Made by a program: the position numbers and the translations under genes. Of a DNA stretch of 64,000 nt, positions 17,209-25,792 are shown piece after piece; the first letter of the stretch is position 1; each line of letters begins with the position of its first letter. Source of the stretch: JANQMY01 sp965227095. GTDB taxonomy: Bacteria > Pseudomonadota > Alphaproteobacteria > JANQMY01. The stretch covers positions 1,430,036 through 1,494,035 of the forward strand of contig CBDDFL010000002.1 of the NCBI GenBank assembly GCA_965227095.1. The letters are read 5' to 3'. Below the pieces are notes generated by a model. The model was not told the origin of the DNA. It saw nothing but the letters and a program-made list of their open reading frames with translations, and did no database searches.

Positions 17209-17953
17209 TCGGAGCCTCAAACCCTTCAAAAATAATGTTATCGGCATGCCGCGCCCCGGTGGCGCGTTGTTCGTCTGTCCTTACAGTCCAGGCGAGCAGT
17301 GGCAGACCGATTTTGCGCAAGATGGCCGGGGCAATCGCCGGCAGCGCGTCTACATCGTAGCCAATAAAATTGGGTTTGCTCAATGGGGAAAGAAGCAGGT
17401 TTTTCATCACGAAACGGGCGCGACGCGACATATTCACCTGCGTGATGTTCCGGTAATCGGACGCAAGAAGGCCGCGCGCAATGGCAGGCGCATTTTTATG
17501 CATCCATTGCAACGAGAGCGGGTTGAAGGATTGGACCGCCGTGTCGCCAGCGTACCCAGCGATGAGATCGGCCACGCGCGCCTCCAATTTGCCGACCTTG
17601 CGCGTGGGATTCTTGATTTCCACCAGAATGGGTACACGGCCGCGCACCATGTCGAACACCATTTCTAAGGTAGGAATAGTCTCATTGGTGCCGCTGAGGC
17701 GAATGCTCTTGATCTCGTCGCTGGTTCGGCGGCGGACTTTTCCGGTTTCGTCCGTAAGACGCTCCAGGCGGTCGTCGTGAAAAACCGCAGCATCGCCGTC
17801 GCAGGTGATTTGCACATCAAGCTCGATCGCGTAGCCATGTTCGACCGCCGCTTCGAAAGCGGACATGGAATTCTCAACAATGCCGGCTTGCGCATCATGC
17901 AGACCGCGATGCGCTATCGGAAGCTGTTTGATCCAGGGCCGGGCTTTAGGCAT
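17201..17953 (-). CDS. Glycerophosphodiester phosphodiesterase family protein
   Basis: 250 residues of the GDPD TIM-barrel family. The catalytic pattern is visible: IAHRGLHD near residue 13, ENSMSAFEAAVEHG, then ELDVQITCDGDAAVFHDDRLERLT with the metal-binding ExD and H. It hydrolyses glycerophosphodiesters to glycerol-3-phosphate and an alcohol. No signal peptide is seen, so it is cytoplasmic. Its ATG overlaps the RidA stop (TGATG) and its end overlaps the GNAT start, giving a tightly coupled three-gene unit. Confidence 0.88.
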   Translation of the reverse strand: MPKARPWIKQLPIAHRGLHDAQAGIVENSMSAFEAAVEHGYAIELDVQITCDGDAAVFHDDRLERLTDETGKVRRRTSDEIKSIRLSGTNETIPTLEMVFDMVRGRVPILVEIKNPTRKVGKLEARVADLIAGYAGDTAVQSFNPLSLQWMHKNAPAIARGLLASDYRNITQVNMSRRARFVMKNLLLSPLSKPNFIGYDVDALPAIAPAILRKIGLPLLAWTVRTDEQRATGARHADNIIFEGFEAPIG

Positions 17954-18420
17954 CAGGCGATCTCAAATACCGCATCGACCTCGACGGCCACATTTAACGG
18001 CAAGGAGCTGGCGCCCACGGCAAAGCGTGCGTGGCGCCCGGCTTCGCCAAAGACCTCAACCATGAGGTCAGAGGCGCCATTGATGACTTTCGGGTGATCA
18101 CCGAATCCGGCAGGAGAATTCACAAATCCACCCAGCTTGACGCAGCGTGTGACCCGGTCCAAATCCCCATCGCAGGCGTCTTTGAGCTGCGCAAGAACAT
18201 TGATCGCGCACAATCGTGCGGCCGCTTGTCCTTCTTCGATGGAAAAGTCTGTGCCCACTTGTCCGCGATATTGGAGGCCTTCTGGGCCAACGGTGACTTG
18301 CCCGGAGATGAAAACCAGATTGCCGGTCACAACAAACGGCACATAGGTGGCCACGGGCGGAACCGGGTCTGGCAAGGCAATGCCAAGTTCGCGCAGCCGC
18401 TCATCGACACGTCCCGTCAT
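17953..18420 (-). CDS. RidA (YjgF/YER057c) family protein
   Basis: 155 residues from the ATG at 18420, which has GGGAGGCGG upstream. The stretches VFISGQVTVGPEG, ALCAINVLAQL and a final EVDAVFEIA are typical of the larger RidA subgroup. RidA members hydrolyse reactive enamine/imine intermediates, and this subgroup often lacks the catalytic arginine of the archetype, so the exact activity is open. First gene of the RidA-GDPD-GNAT unit. Confidence 0.85.
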   Translation of the reverse strand: MTGRVDERLRELGIALPDPVPPVATYVPFVVTGNLVFISGQVTVGPEGLQYRGQVGTDFSIEEGQAAARLCAINVLAQLKDACDGDLDRVTRCVKLGGFVNSPAGFGDHPKVINGASDLMVEVFGEAGRHARFAVGASSLPLNVAVEVDAVFEIA

Positions 18421-18548
18421 ACCGCCTCCCATTTGTTTTCCATTGGCGTGGGAGGCGTTATGCCTCCCAGTTGCAGGGCTTTATATCACGTGAGCCCCGT
18501 CATAGGCCAAGGAGAAAAAATGAGGGTTTCTGCGGTTTCTTGTGACAG

Positions 18549-19331
18549 CTATGTGACGGAGAGGGCCTGTTTACGGCGCTGTTTCTCCAAATACATGGCT
18601 TGGTCGGCACGGCGCAGCAAGTCTTTGGCTTTGGTGTCGGGGCCATAGGCCTGGATGCCCAAACTGGCATTGATGGACACCTTTTGATTGTCGAAATAAA
18701 GGGGCGCTTTCGCCAGTTTACGCCGTAGGTTCTGAGCGTGGGCGCGGGTCGGCAGTTGCTGGGCGCGTACGAAGAGCACCGCGAATTCATCCCCGCCGAT
18801 TCGGGCCACATAATCGGTTCGGCGCACATTTCCGCTTAGGATTTGCCCAACATGTTGCAGGATCTCGTCGCCTGCTTCATGGCCAAACGTATCATTGATC
18901 TGTTTAAAACCATCGAGGTCCAAGAAGGCCAAAAGCCCCTTTTCTTGGTGGCGCTTGGCGGCGGCCAACGTGCGTTCCACGGCTTGGTTGAAGCCTCTGC
19001 GGTTCAAAAGACCCGTTAGCTCATCGGTCACGGACAGGGTTTCCAGGTAATGGATGCGTGCCTGTTGCTCCGCGAGAACTTGTTCCGCCTCCACCGCATA
19101 GGTCAGCATGCGCTGGATGATGGGCCAGTCTTTGGGCGCAATATTGCGCCGGTTGAGGCCAAGCGAGTGGGAGATTTTCTCGATCATGTCGCTTTTTGCG
19201 ATTGTATCGCTTGGAAATTCGATCGCTTTGACGGCAGCCGCTGAGGAATGAGTCACGGGTGTCTCCCAATCTAAAAATCCAGACGAAATGGTCCGAACCG
19301 CAATTCGCAACAAGCGTGCCACTGAAGACAT
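18549..19331 (-). CDS. Diguanylate cyclase (GGDEF domain)
   Basis: 260 residues. The N-terminal 90 residues have no recognised sensor, and a helical linker (AEQVLAEQQARIHYLETLSVTDELTGLLNRRGF) precedes a GGDEF domain with an intact active site (RIGGDEFAVLF). It should make cyclic di-GMP from two GTP in the cytoplasm. No inhibitory I-site RxxD is obvious immediately upstream of the signature. It stands alone, divergent from eipB. Confidence 0.88.
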   Translation of the reverse strand: MSSVARLLRIAVRTISSGFLDWETPVTHSSAAAVKAIEFPSDTIAKSDMIEKISHSLGLNRRNIAPKDWPIIQRMLTYAVEAEQVLAEQQARIHYLETLSVTDELTGLLNRRGFNQAVERTLAAAKRHQEKGLLAFLDLDGFKQINDTFGHEAGDEILQHVGQILSGNVRRTDYVARIGGDEFAVLFVRAQQLPTRAHAQNLRRKLAKAPLYFDNQKVSINASLGIQAYGPDTKAKDLLRRADQAMYLEKQRRKQALSVT

Positions 19332-19518
19332 TCTGTTAACGCTTTGAAATTAGGGTCTTTTTTAAGAAGATTCGATGGGTAGATTTTTCCGGGTTTTACC
19401 CAACGTGTTCAGACTTGCCGGGTAGAAACTTCCCATAAGGGGGCGGATGGCAGGTCGTGCAAAAGATCTGGAGCCTACCCAAACCATAACGGCTCTAGTA
19501 CGATAGTTAGGCGGGGAT

Positions 19519-20370
19519 ATGGTGTTTGTTGGAGTAAGTCGATTGGCGCGTTTGGTCGGTATTCTGTGCGTTCTGGTGTTCTCTGTCTCTCTGGCCTCAG
19601 CCCCGCGGGCGGGAATTGCCGACAAGGTTTTGTCCCACCGGGCGCTCTATGAAGTTTCTCTAAAAAGTGCCCGCACCGGATCCGGTATCTCGGACGTAAA
19701 AGGACGTATTGTCGTGGAATGGTCGGATGCCTGCGACGGCTTCACCATGAACCAACGGTTCTACACAGAACTTAACGACAGCCAAGGCAATCTCACCGCT
19801 AGCGACCGATGGATTTCGTCTTGGGAAGCCCTGGACGGCAGCACGTTTCGTTTCGACCTGACGGATTATCTCAACGGTCAATTGGCGGAACGAGCGACCG
19901 GAAAGGCAAGTCTGTCGGGTAAAAAGGACGGCGACAAACAGGTGCGCTATGGCGCGCCTGAAGAACGGCTTGTGGCGTTGCCGAACAAAACCATATTCCC
20001 GACACAGCACACCTTTGAGATGCTTGAAGCCGCCAAAAAAGGCCAAAAAATCCATTCCAGCACGGTGTTTGACGGATCTGTCGATGGGGAATTCTACGAT
20101 GTGGTGGCCTTCATCGCCGGACCGGCATCCCAAGCAAAGATGTCGGCCATTTCTGGAATTCCGGGAGGCGACGACCTTCAGAAAATGAAAAACTGGAATG
20201 TGGTGATTGCCTATTACCCACATGGAGCGGATCAAGAACTGCCGGAATATGAGTTCAGTTTCGTTCTGTTCGAGAACGGCGTGGCATCTGATTTAGTGAT
20301 GGATTATTCCGACTTCAGTCTACAAGGTGCGTTGAGCAGTGTTGAATCTCTACCGGACAGCGGCTGTTAG
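19519..20370 (+). CDS. eipB: Cell-envelope integrity protein EipB (DUF1849)
   Basis: 283 residues. A signal peptide (LVGILCVLVFSVSLASAPRAG) precedes the DUF1849 domain, which opens with LSHRALYEVSL and contains VVEWSDACDGFTMNQRF and a C-terminal Cys. The two cysteines (in DACDG and the final SGC) correspond to the disulfide of Brucella EipB, a periplasmic beta-spiral protein needed for envelope stability. It converges with dinB, the gap being only eight bases. Confidence 0.85.
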   Translation: MVFVGVSRLARLVGILCVLVFSVSLASAPRAGIADKVLSHRALYEVSLKSARTGSGISDVKGRIVVEWSDACDGFTMNQRFYTELNDSQGNLTASDRWISSWEALDGSTFRFDLTDYLNGQLAERATGKASLSGKKDGDKQVRYGAPEERLVALPNKTIFPTQHTFEMLEAAKKGQKIHSSTVFDGSVDGEFYDVVAFIAGPASQAKMSAISGIPGGDDLQKMKNWNVVIAYYPHGADQELPEYEFSFVLFENGVASDLVMDYSDFSLQGALSSVESLPDSGC

Positions 20371-20378
20371 ATCCGCCC

Positions 20379-21638
20379 CTAACGCTTGCGAATAGCCCGT
20401 CCGAGTTTGATCGACTCATCGCCGAATTTGTCTTTCAACTTATCCATGGCCCTTTCGGCCTTCGCGCGTTTTGTGGCGGCGGGGTCTAGCATGTTTGGGT
20501 GGTCCGATAGATCGCCGGGTTTTAATGACGCGATGCCAACACCCAGCAAACGGTATTGGGTGCCATCAACTTCTTTTTCCAGCATGTCATTAGCGACGCG
20601 GTAGATAACATCGGCCAGTTGGGTTGGTTCGGCTAGAGTTTTGCTCCGTGTGCGTATTTTAAAGTCAGCCGTCTTGAGCTTCAGGACAATGGTTTTGCCC
20701 GAATAGTTGGACGCCTTCGCGCGTTTGGAAACGCGCTCGCATTGCCGCCACAGGGTGGACGAAAGGGTGGGGCCGTCCGCTATATCGGTGTTGAAGGTGG
20801 TTTCCGAAGAAATGCTCTTGGCGCCCTGGCGGCTTTTAACGGTTCGGCTGTCTTCGCCGCGGGCTAAGTGGTAAAGGCGCAACCCCATGGCGCCAAACTT
20901 CTCCACCAACCACTTCTCGTCTTTCCGCTGGAGTTGGCTGATTTGGGTAATGCCGTGCCGCGCAAGCGATTTGCCGAACTGTTTGCCAACCCCCCAGATG
21001 ATCGAGACCGGCTGTTTCGCCAGAAAGTCCGCCGCTTCCGCCTCGCCGATGACTGAAAAGCCCCGGGGTTTATCCAGGTCCGAAGCGACCTTTGCTAGAA
21101 ATTTATTGTAGCTGAGGCCGATGGAAACGGTGATGCCAATTTCTTTCTCAATATCCAGCGCCAGCTTCGCCATAGCCATGGCCGGTGTTCTTTGATGAAG
21201 CCGTTCCGTGCCGGTCAGGTCCATGAAAGCTTCATCCAAAGATAACGGTTCCACCAATGGTGTCAGTGTACGCATCATCTCTCGAATTTCTTTACCGACT
21301 TTAGAGTATTTCTCCATATTCGGTTTTAACACCACGGCATTGGGACAAGCACGCAGTGCTTTGAACATGGGCATGGCCGATCCCACCCCGTAGGTCCGCG
21401 CGATGTAGCAGGCGGTGGAAACGACACCCCGTTTGCCGCCCCCGATGATGAGAGGTTTGTCGTTCAGGTCGGGATTATCTCGTTTTTCGACGGCCGCATA
21501 AAATGCATCGCAATCGAGATGGGCAATGGACAGGCTGTCTAATTCGGTGTGCCGCAGCATGCGTGGGCTGTTGCAGCGGGGGCACCGGCGGACAGGTTTG
21601 TCGGTTCTCTCAAGGCAGTCTCGGCAAAACGCTGCCAT
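20379..21638 (-). CDS. dinB: DNA polymerase IV (DinB)
   Basis: 419 residues of the Y-family. Motifs are LSIAHLDCDAFYAAVEKRDNP (catalytic Asp), VSTACYIARTYGVGSAMPMFKA and PLSLDEAFMDLTGT (catalytic DE). It has an N-terminal zinc ribbon, FCRDC..RCPRCNSPRML, an extension seen in an alphaproteobacterial subgroup. It performs translesion synthesis. The ATG at 21638 sits two bases after the ROK gene stop, so the gene is the last of a HAD-ROK-dinB run. Confidence 0.92.
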   Translation of the reverse strand: MAAFCRDCLERTDKPVRRCPRCNSPRMLRHTELDSLSIAHLDCDAFYAAVEKRDNPDLNDKPLIIGGGKRGVVSTACYIARTYGVGSAMPMFKALRACPNAVVLKPNMEKYSKVGKEIREMMRTLTPLVEPLSLDEAFMDLTGTERLHQRTPAMAMAKLALDIEKEIGITVSIGLSYNKFLAKVASDLDKPRGFSVIGEAEAADFLAKQPVSIIWGVGKQFGKSLARHGITQISQLQRKDEKWLVEKFGAMGLRLYHLARGEDSRTVKSRQGAKSISSETTFNTDIADGPTLSSTLWRQCERVSKRAKASNYSGKTIVLKLKTADFKIRTRSKTLAEPTQLADVIYRVANDMLEKEVDGTQYRLLGVGIASLKPGDLSDHPNMLDPAATKRAKAERAMDKLKDKFGDESIKLGRAIRKR

Positions 21639-21640
21639 GG

Positions 21641-22555
21641 CTATGCCGCTCCATCCTCGTTCCACAGCCATGCGGCACCACGGACGCCGCTGGAATCCCC
21701 ATGTTTATTCTGCACAATCGGTGTGGTGCACGCATCCGAAAAAACGTGCGGACGCACGGCGGCGTCTATGTGACGATAGATCAGCGGTATGTTTGACAGC
21801 CCACCACCAAGAACGATCATGTCGGGGTCCAGCACGTTTATGATACCGGCGAGACCGCGCGAAAAGCGTCCAAGCCATAAGTCGAAGCATGTACGGGCGG
21901 CCACGTCTCCGCCAATAGCCAGGGAAGTAATGTCAGCCGCGGATACGGCGGTGCCTGTAGCGTCCTTGTATTGTGCCTCGAAGGCGGGGCCTGAAATCCA
22001 TGTCTCTAGGCATCCTTGGCGGCCGCAATAACAGGCGGGCCCCGGAATCTCATCGCCTGTTGGGGACGGCAAGGGGGTATGCCCCCATTCGCCGCCGATC
22101 GCGTTTGCGCCCGTAAGCACCTTTCGGTTGACAACAATGCCGCCGCCGCATCCGGTGCCGAGGATGACGCCAAAAACGACAGGCGCATTTTTGCCGGCGC
22201 CGTCAACCGCTTCAGACAAGGCAAAGCAATTTGCGTCATTTGCAAATCGAATGGGGCGCTCTAGCAAGCGCGACAGATCCCGATCCAGAGGCTTGCCGTT
22301 GAGCCAGGTAGAGTTGGCGTTTTTAACAAGTCCCGAATGGGGGGAAATGGTTCCCGGCATCCCGACGCCGACTGTTGCCTTGTGGCCCGCGTCATGTTCC
22401 GCTTGAAGAACAAGGTCGCGAATGGCCTCTAGGGTCGCCAAGTAGTTATTGCGCGGAGTATTGATACGTTTGCGGAAGAGGTCAGTGTTCGAGCGATCAA
22501 ATAGCGCAGCCTCGATTTTAGTGCCACCAAGGTCTATCCCGATACGAAAGCCCAT
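21641..22555 (-). CDS. ROK family sugar kinase, fructokinase-like
   Basis: 304 residues. The N-terminal phosphate loop is IGIDLGGTKIEAAL; FANDANCFALSEA contains the catalytic aspartate; and the zinc-binding ROK signature is GEWGHTPLP...CYCGRQGCLETWISG. ROK kinases of this type phosphorylate fructose, mannose or N-acetyl sugars, and the sequence resembles Mak-type fructokinases, but the substrate is not fixed by what I see. It lies between a HAD phosphatase-like gene and dinB. Confidence 0.85.
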   Translation of the reverse strand: MGFRIGIDLGGTKIEAALFDRSNTDLFRKRINTPRNNYLATLEAIRDLVLQAEHDAGHKATVGVGMPGTISPHSGLVKNANSTWLNGKPLDRDLSRLLERPIRFANDANCFALSEAVDGAGKNAPVVFGVILGTGCGGGIVVNRKVLTGANAIGGEWGHTPLPSPTGDEIPGPACYCGRQGCLETWISGPAFEAQYKDATGTAVSAADITSLAIGGDVAARTCFDLWLGRFSRGLAGIINVLDPDMIVLGGGLSNIPLIYRHIDAAVRPHVFSDACTTPIVQNKHGDSSGVRGAAWLWNEDGAA

Positions 22556-22565
22556 ACCCGCCCTG

Positions 22566-23249
22566 TCAGTCGCTCAGTCCTAGGAATGCGTTGATTTCAT
22601 CGACGATGATGTCGTGCAGCCCATGCCAGTCATCAATACGGTGGTCGGCGTGTTCGGCCGGTTCGATGAGACGCGCCAGGCGTTCATCGGCGACAAAATG
22701 GATGCGCCGGACGTCTGGCGCCGTTTCGGCAACCGATGTGATGTGGTGCGGTATGTCATCCAAGAAAAAGGTGGGAGCCTCCACCCGCGCGGCAAGGGCC
22801 GCGACAGCGGGTCCTTTGGGGCCGCTATTGGCGATGACCGGATAATTCACGCCTTGGGACGACAAGCACCGGATGCGTGCGTCTTTGCTGGCTGTTGGGA
22901 CATTACTGAGGATGACGATCTGCGATTTGTCTGAAAGCTTGCGCAGAACGTTAGGCGCTGCCGGTACGACTTCAATCGTTTCCGTATGCGTCCTAAAAAA
23001 GGACTTGATAAGATCTGTTACGTGCTCATTTGGGATCGGGGTATCTTCATTCGTTTTTTTGACGTTGCCATGGATGGCATAGCTCGTTAGGTCGATCCAA
23101 AATCCTTGCGAGATCAGATATTTTTCCAGCCCGGCCATGAATTGGAGAATGACTTCATCGGCATCCGAAATAATCAACGGCCGGTCGGGTGCAATTGGCA
23201 GCGCGTCTATTTCGCTAAGGACTAAATCGAGGTGTTCGTTGGTACTCAC
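22566..23249 (-). CDS. HAD-like hydrolase
   Basis: 227 residues. Motif I appears as ISDADEVILQF (DxD nucleophile), motif II as IVILSNVP, and the later FFLDDIPHHI as the acidic motif IV, so a phosphatase of the HAD fold is likely. The position beside a sugar kinase suggests sugar-phosphate or nucleotide metabolism, which is inference. The gap to the ROK gene is 10 bases. Confidence 0.7.
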   Translation of the reverse strand: MSTNEHLDLVLSEIDALPIAPDRPLIISDADEVILQFMAGLEKYLISQGFWIDLTSYAIHGNVKKTNEDTPIPNEHVTDLIKSFFRTHTETIEVVPAAPNVLRKLSDKSQIVILSNVPTASKDARIRCLSSQGVNYPVIANSGPKGPAVAALAARVEAPTFFLDDIPHHITSVAETAPDVRRIHFVADERLARLIEPAEHADHRIDDWHGLHDIIVDEINAFLGLSD

Positions 23250-23268
23250 GTTGGTTCTTTCTCGTTTC

Positions 23269-23556
23269 TTAATATTCTAAAGGAGCACCGGGCAAGCATT
23301 GGCGGGCCGCACGTGGCAATTCCGGGTCTAGCTCGCATTGCTCGCAAAATTCGGTGACCACCTTTTCTTGTGACAGAAGGTAATCAAGGACGCCGCCCAA
23401 GAATTGCGGATCCTCCGCGAGGGAACGAATTTCCGAAACATCAATGCCTGTATTTGCCAAGAAGCCCTCAAACGCCCGTTGGTCCTGGCTCAAGAAAACC
23501 AGCGCTTGCGTGGCGATGTTCTCCGCGTAATCTCTTGTTAATGTCTTTGTTGACAA
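23269..23556 (-). CDS. DUF3572 family protein
   Basis: 95 residues from a TTG that has GAGGGA upstream. The sequence YAENIATQALVFLSQDQRAFEGFLANTGID and the C-terminal ...QFLGGVLDYLLSQEKVVTEFCEQ match DUF3572, a small alphaproteobacterial protein commonly encoded next to divK. Function unknown. It is divergent from divK across about 200 bases. In-frame codons extend to 23580. Confidence 0.75.
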   Translation of the reverse strand: MSTKTLTRDYAENIATQALVFLSQDQRAFEGFLANTGIDVSEIRSLAEDPQFLGGVLDYLLSQEKVVTEFCEQCELDPELPRAARQCLPGAPLEY

Positions 23557-23764
23557 TGTGTTAATTCCCTCGAAAAGCAATGGAAAATGCCGCTTAAATT
23601 GCGTGCACTTTAGCTCAATTTGGCCTTTCTCAATGTTTAGTTAATGATATTGGGCTCAAATGGCACTGTCCAACAAAGGCGAGTCGGCACACGATTCTAC
23701 CTTTAAGTCGGAGCTGTTTGGGAAGTTTAGGATGGGCAGTCAGGCAGGCCTTAGCGTGGCAGAA

Positions 23765-24139
23765 ATGGATACGCAGGAGAAGACGGTGCTGATCGTCGAG
23801 GATAATGAGCTCAACATGAAGCTCTTCCACGACCTGCTGGACGCCCATGGTTACCGCACATTGCAGACCCGCGAAGGCATGGAAGCCTTGGAAATTGCCC
23901 GCAGCGAACGCCCTGACCTGATTCTGATGGATATTCAGCTTCCTGAGATTTCCGGCTTGGAGATCACCAAGTGGATTAAGGAAGACGACAATCTCCGGCA
24001 CATCCCGGTGATCGCCGTAACGGCGTTTGCCATGAAAGGGGATGAGGAAAAAATTAGGGACGGTGGTTGCGAGGCGTATATCGCGAAACCCATCTCCGTC
24101 TCGCTCTTTCTGGACACTGTAAAGAAATTTCTCGATTGA
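23765..24139 (+). CDS. divK: Cell-cycle response regulator DivK
   Basis: 124 residues, a single receiver domain. VLIVEDNELNMKLFHDLL, DLILMDIQLPEISGLEITKWIKEDD (phospho-acceptor Asp in MDIQ), VIAVTAFAMKGDEEKIRDGGCEAYIAKPISV are near-diagnostic of DivK. In alphaproteobacteria it is phosphorylated by PleC/DivJ and tunes the CckA-CtrA phosphorelay. The ATG at 23765 gives the family length; an ATG at 23732 is also in frame. pleD follows seven bases downstream, as in other alphaproteobacteria. Confidence 0.93.
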   Translation: MDTQEKTVLIVEDNELNMKLFHDLLDAHGYRTLQTREGMEALEIARSERPDLILMDIQLPEISGLEITKWIKEDDNLRHIPVIAVTAFAMKGDEEKIRDGGCEAYIAKPISVSLFLDTVKKFLD

Positions 24140-24146
24140 GTGGCTT

Positions 24147-25514
24147 ATGACAGCGCGCGTCCTCGTCGTTGACGATATTCCGGCAAACACAAAACTGCTG
24201 GAAGCGAAATTGTCAGCAGAATATTTCGATGTCATCACGGCGAACAATGGCCAAACCGCGATTGAGCTTGCCGCCAGTGAACAGCCTGACATTATCTTGC
24301 TTGATGTCATGATGCCGATCATGGACGGCTTTGAGGTGTGCGAGAAACTCAAAGCCCGCGAAGACCTGCAGCATATTCCGGTGGTGATGGTAACCGCCCT
24401 TGATCAGCCGTCTGATCGGGTGCGCGGGCTTGAGGCGGGTGCGGATGATTTCCTTACAAAGCCTGTAAACGACCTTGCCCTGTTTTCCCGCGTGCGAAGC
24501 CTCGTCCGCCTTAAAATGATGACCGACGAACTGCGGATGCGGCAGGCGACCGGTCGCGACATGGGGCTTCTCTCCAGCGAGTATGATGCTGCGGAGGGCG
24601 AATCTGGCGCGCGTATCCTGATTGTTGAGGAACGTGAAGAAGCCGCCAAACGTGTCAGGGATTATCTAGAACCCAATCATCGGGTGAAAGTTGAAACCAG
24701 TCGTGACGATGCAACGGTAACCGCGCGCGGCGGCGATTTCGACTTGGTGATCATTAATCTGGCGATGTCCGGTCAAGAAGGTCTGCGCTTGTGCAGTCAG
24801 CTGCGATCAATCCCCGAAACCCGCGGCGTGCCCATCCTGGCGATCGTCGATGACGGCGACAATCCAGCCTTGGCCCGTGCATTAGATCTTGGCGTGAACG
24901 ATTATCTTATGCGCCCAATCGATCAGAACGAACTGATCGCGCGTGTAAAGACCCAATTCAAGAAGAAGCGTTATTCCGACAAGCTGAAACAAAACCTAGA
25001 GCTCAGCGTGGAAATGGCGGTGACCGATCAGCTGACCGGTCTTTACAACCGGCGCTATATGTCCGGTCATTTGGGCAATTTGCTGAAGGATTCCCTGGAC
25101 CGCGAAAAAGCGCTCTCCTTCCTGATCATCGACATCGATTATTTCAAGTCGATCAACGATACGTTTGGACATGATATTGGCGACGAAGTTTTGCGCCAAT
25201 TCGGATCGCGCATCGTCAGCAATGTACGCGGTATCGACCTGGTATGCCGGTATGGTGGCGAAGAATTTGTTGTCGTTATGCCAGACACGGACCTGACATT
25301 TGCCTACGCCGTGGCCGAGCGTGTGCGCCAGCAAGTTGCTGATATGCCATTCGATGTTGGAATTGGGGACCCGCTGAAAATCACGATCAGTATCGGTGTG
25401 ACGGTTTCAGAAGGGTCAGGGGATACGCCGGGCGAATTGCTCCGCCGGGCAGATCAGGCGCTCTATCGCGCCAAGCGCGAAGGCCGCAATCGCGTGGTCG
25501 CCGACGCGGCCTAA
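24147..25514 (+). CDS. pleD: Response regulator/diguanylate cyclase PleD
   Basis: 455 residues with the PleD layout: a receiver domain (VLVVDDIPANTKLLEAKL; LLDVMMPIMDGFEV), a second adaptor receiver (IIVEE region to about residue 285) and a GGDEF domain (YGGEEFVVVMP; DQLTGLYNRRYM). Phosphorylation drives dimerisation and c-di-GMP synthesis, which controls polar development. It forms an operon with divK. Confidence 0.94.
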   Translation: MTARVLVVDDIPANTKLLEAKLSAEYFDVITANNGQTAIELAASEQPDIILLDVMMPIMDGFEVCEKLKAREDLQHIPVVMVTALDQPSDRVRGLEAGADDFLTKPVNDLALFSRVRSLVRLKMMTDELRMRQATGRDMGLLSSEYDAAEGESGARILIVEEREEAAKRVRDYLEPNHRVKVETSRDDATVTARGGDFDLVIINLAMSGQEGLRLCSQLRSIPETRGVPILAIVDDGDNPALARALDLGVNDYLMRPIDQNELIARVKTQFKKKRYSDKLKQNLELSVEMAVTDQLTGLYNRRYMSGHLGNLLKDSLDREKALSFLIIDIDYFKSINDTFGHDIGDEVLRQFGSRIVSNVRGIDLVCRYGGEEFVVVMPDTDLTFAYAVAERVRQQVADMPFDVGIGDPLKITISIGVTVSEGSGDTPGELLRRADQALYRAKREGRNRVVADAA

Positions 25515-25517
25515 ATC

Positions 25518-25685
25518 TTACTTGATTTTCGCTTCTTTAAACTCGACGTGCTTGCGCGCGACCGGGTCATATTTCCGCACGACCATTTTCTCGGTCATGG
25601 TGCGTGAATTCTTCTTTGCTACATAAAAATAGCCAGTGCCTGCTGTGCTGTTCAGGCGGATTTTCACAGTCGTCGGTTTGGCCAT
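25518..25685 (-). CDS. rpmG: Ribosomal protein bL33
   Basis: 55 residues from the ATG at 25685: MAKPTTVKIRLNSTAG, YFYVAKKNSRTMTEKM and RKHVEFKEAKIK are those of the long-known L33 family. This copy lacks the zinc-binding cysteines of the C+ type. Its stop is three bases from the convergent pleD stop. Confidence 0.93.
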   Translation of the reverse strand: MAKPTTVKIRLNSTAGTGYFYVAKKNSRTMTEKMVVRKYDPVARKHVEFKEAKIK

Positions 25686-25792
25686 GTGCCCGTCCTCACG
25701 TAAAGATCGCAAATTCTAAGGATTCCGGGGCTTTTTTGTCCGGAAGAGGGCGCAGACTACTCACCAATCCCCTAATGTCAAGTAATCGTGGC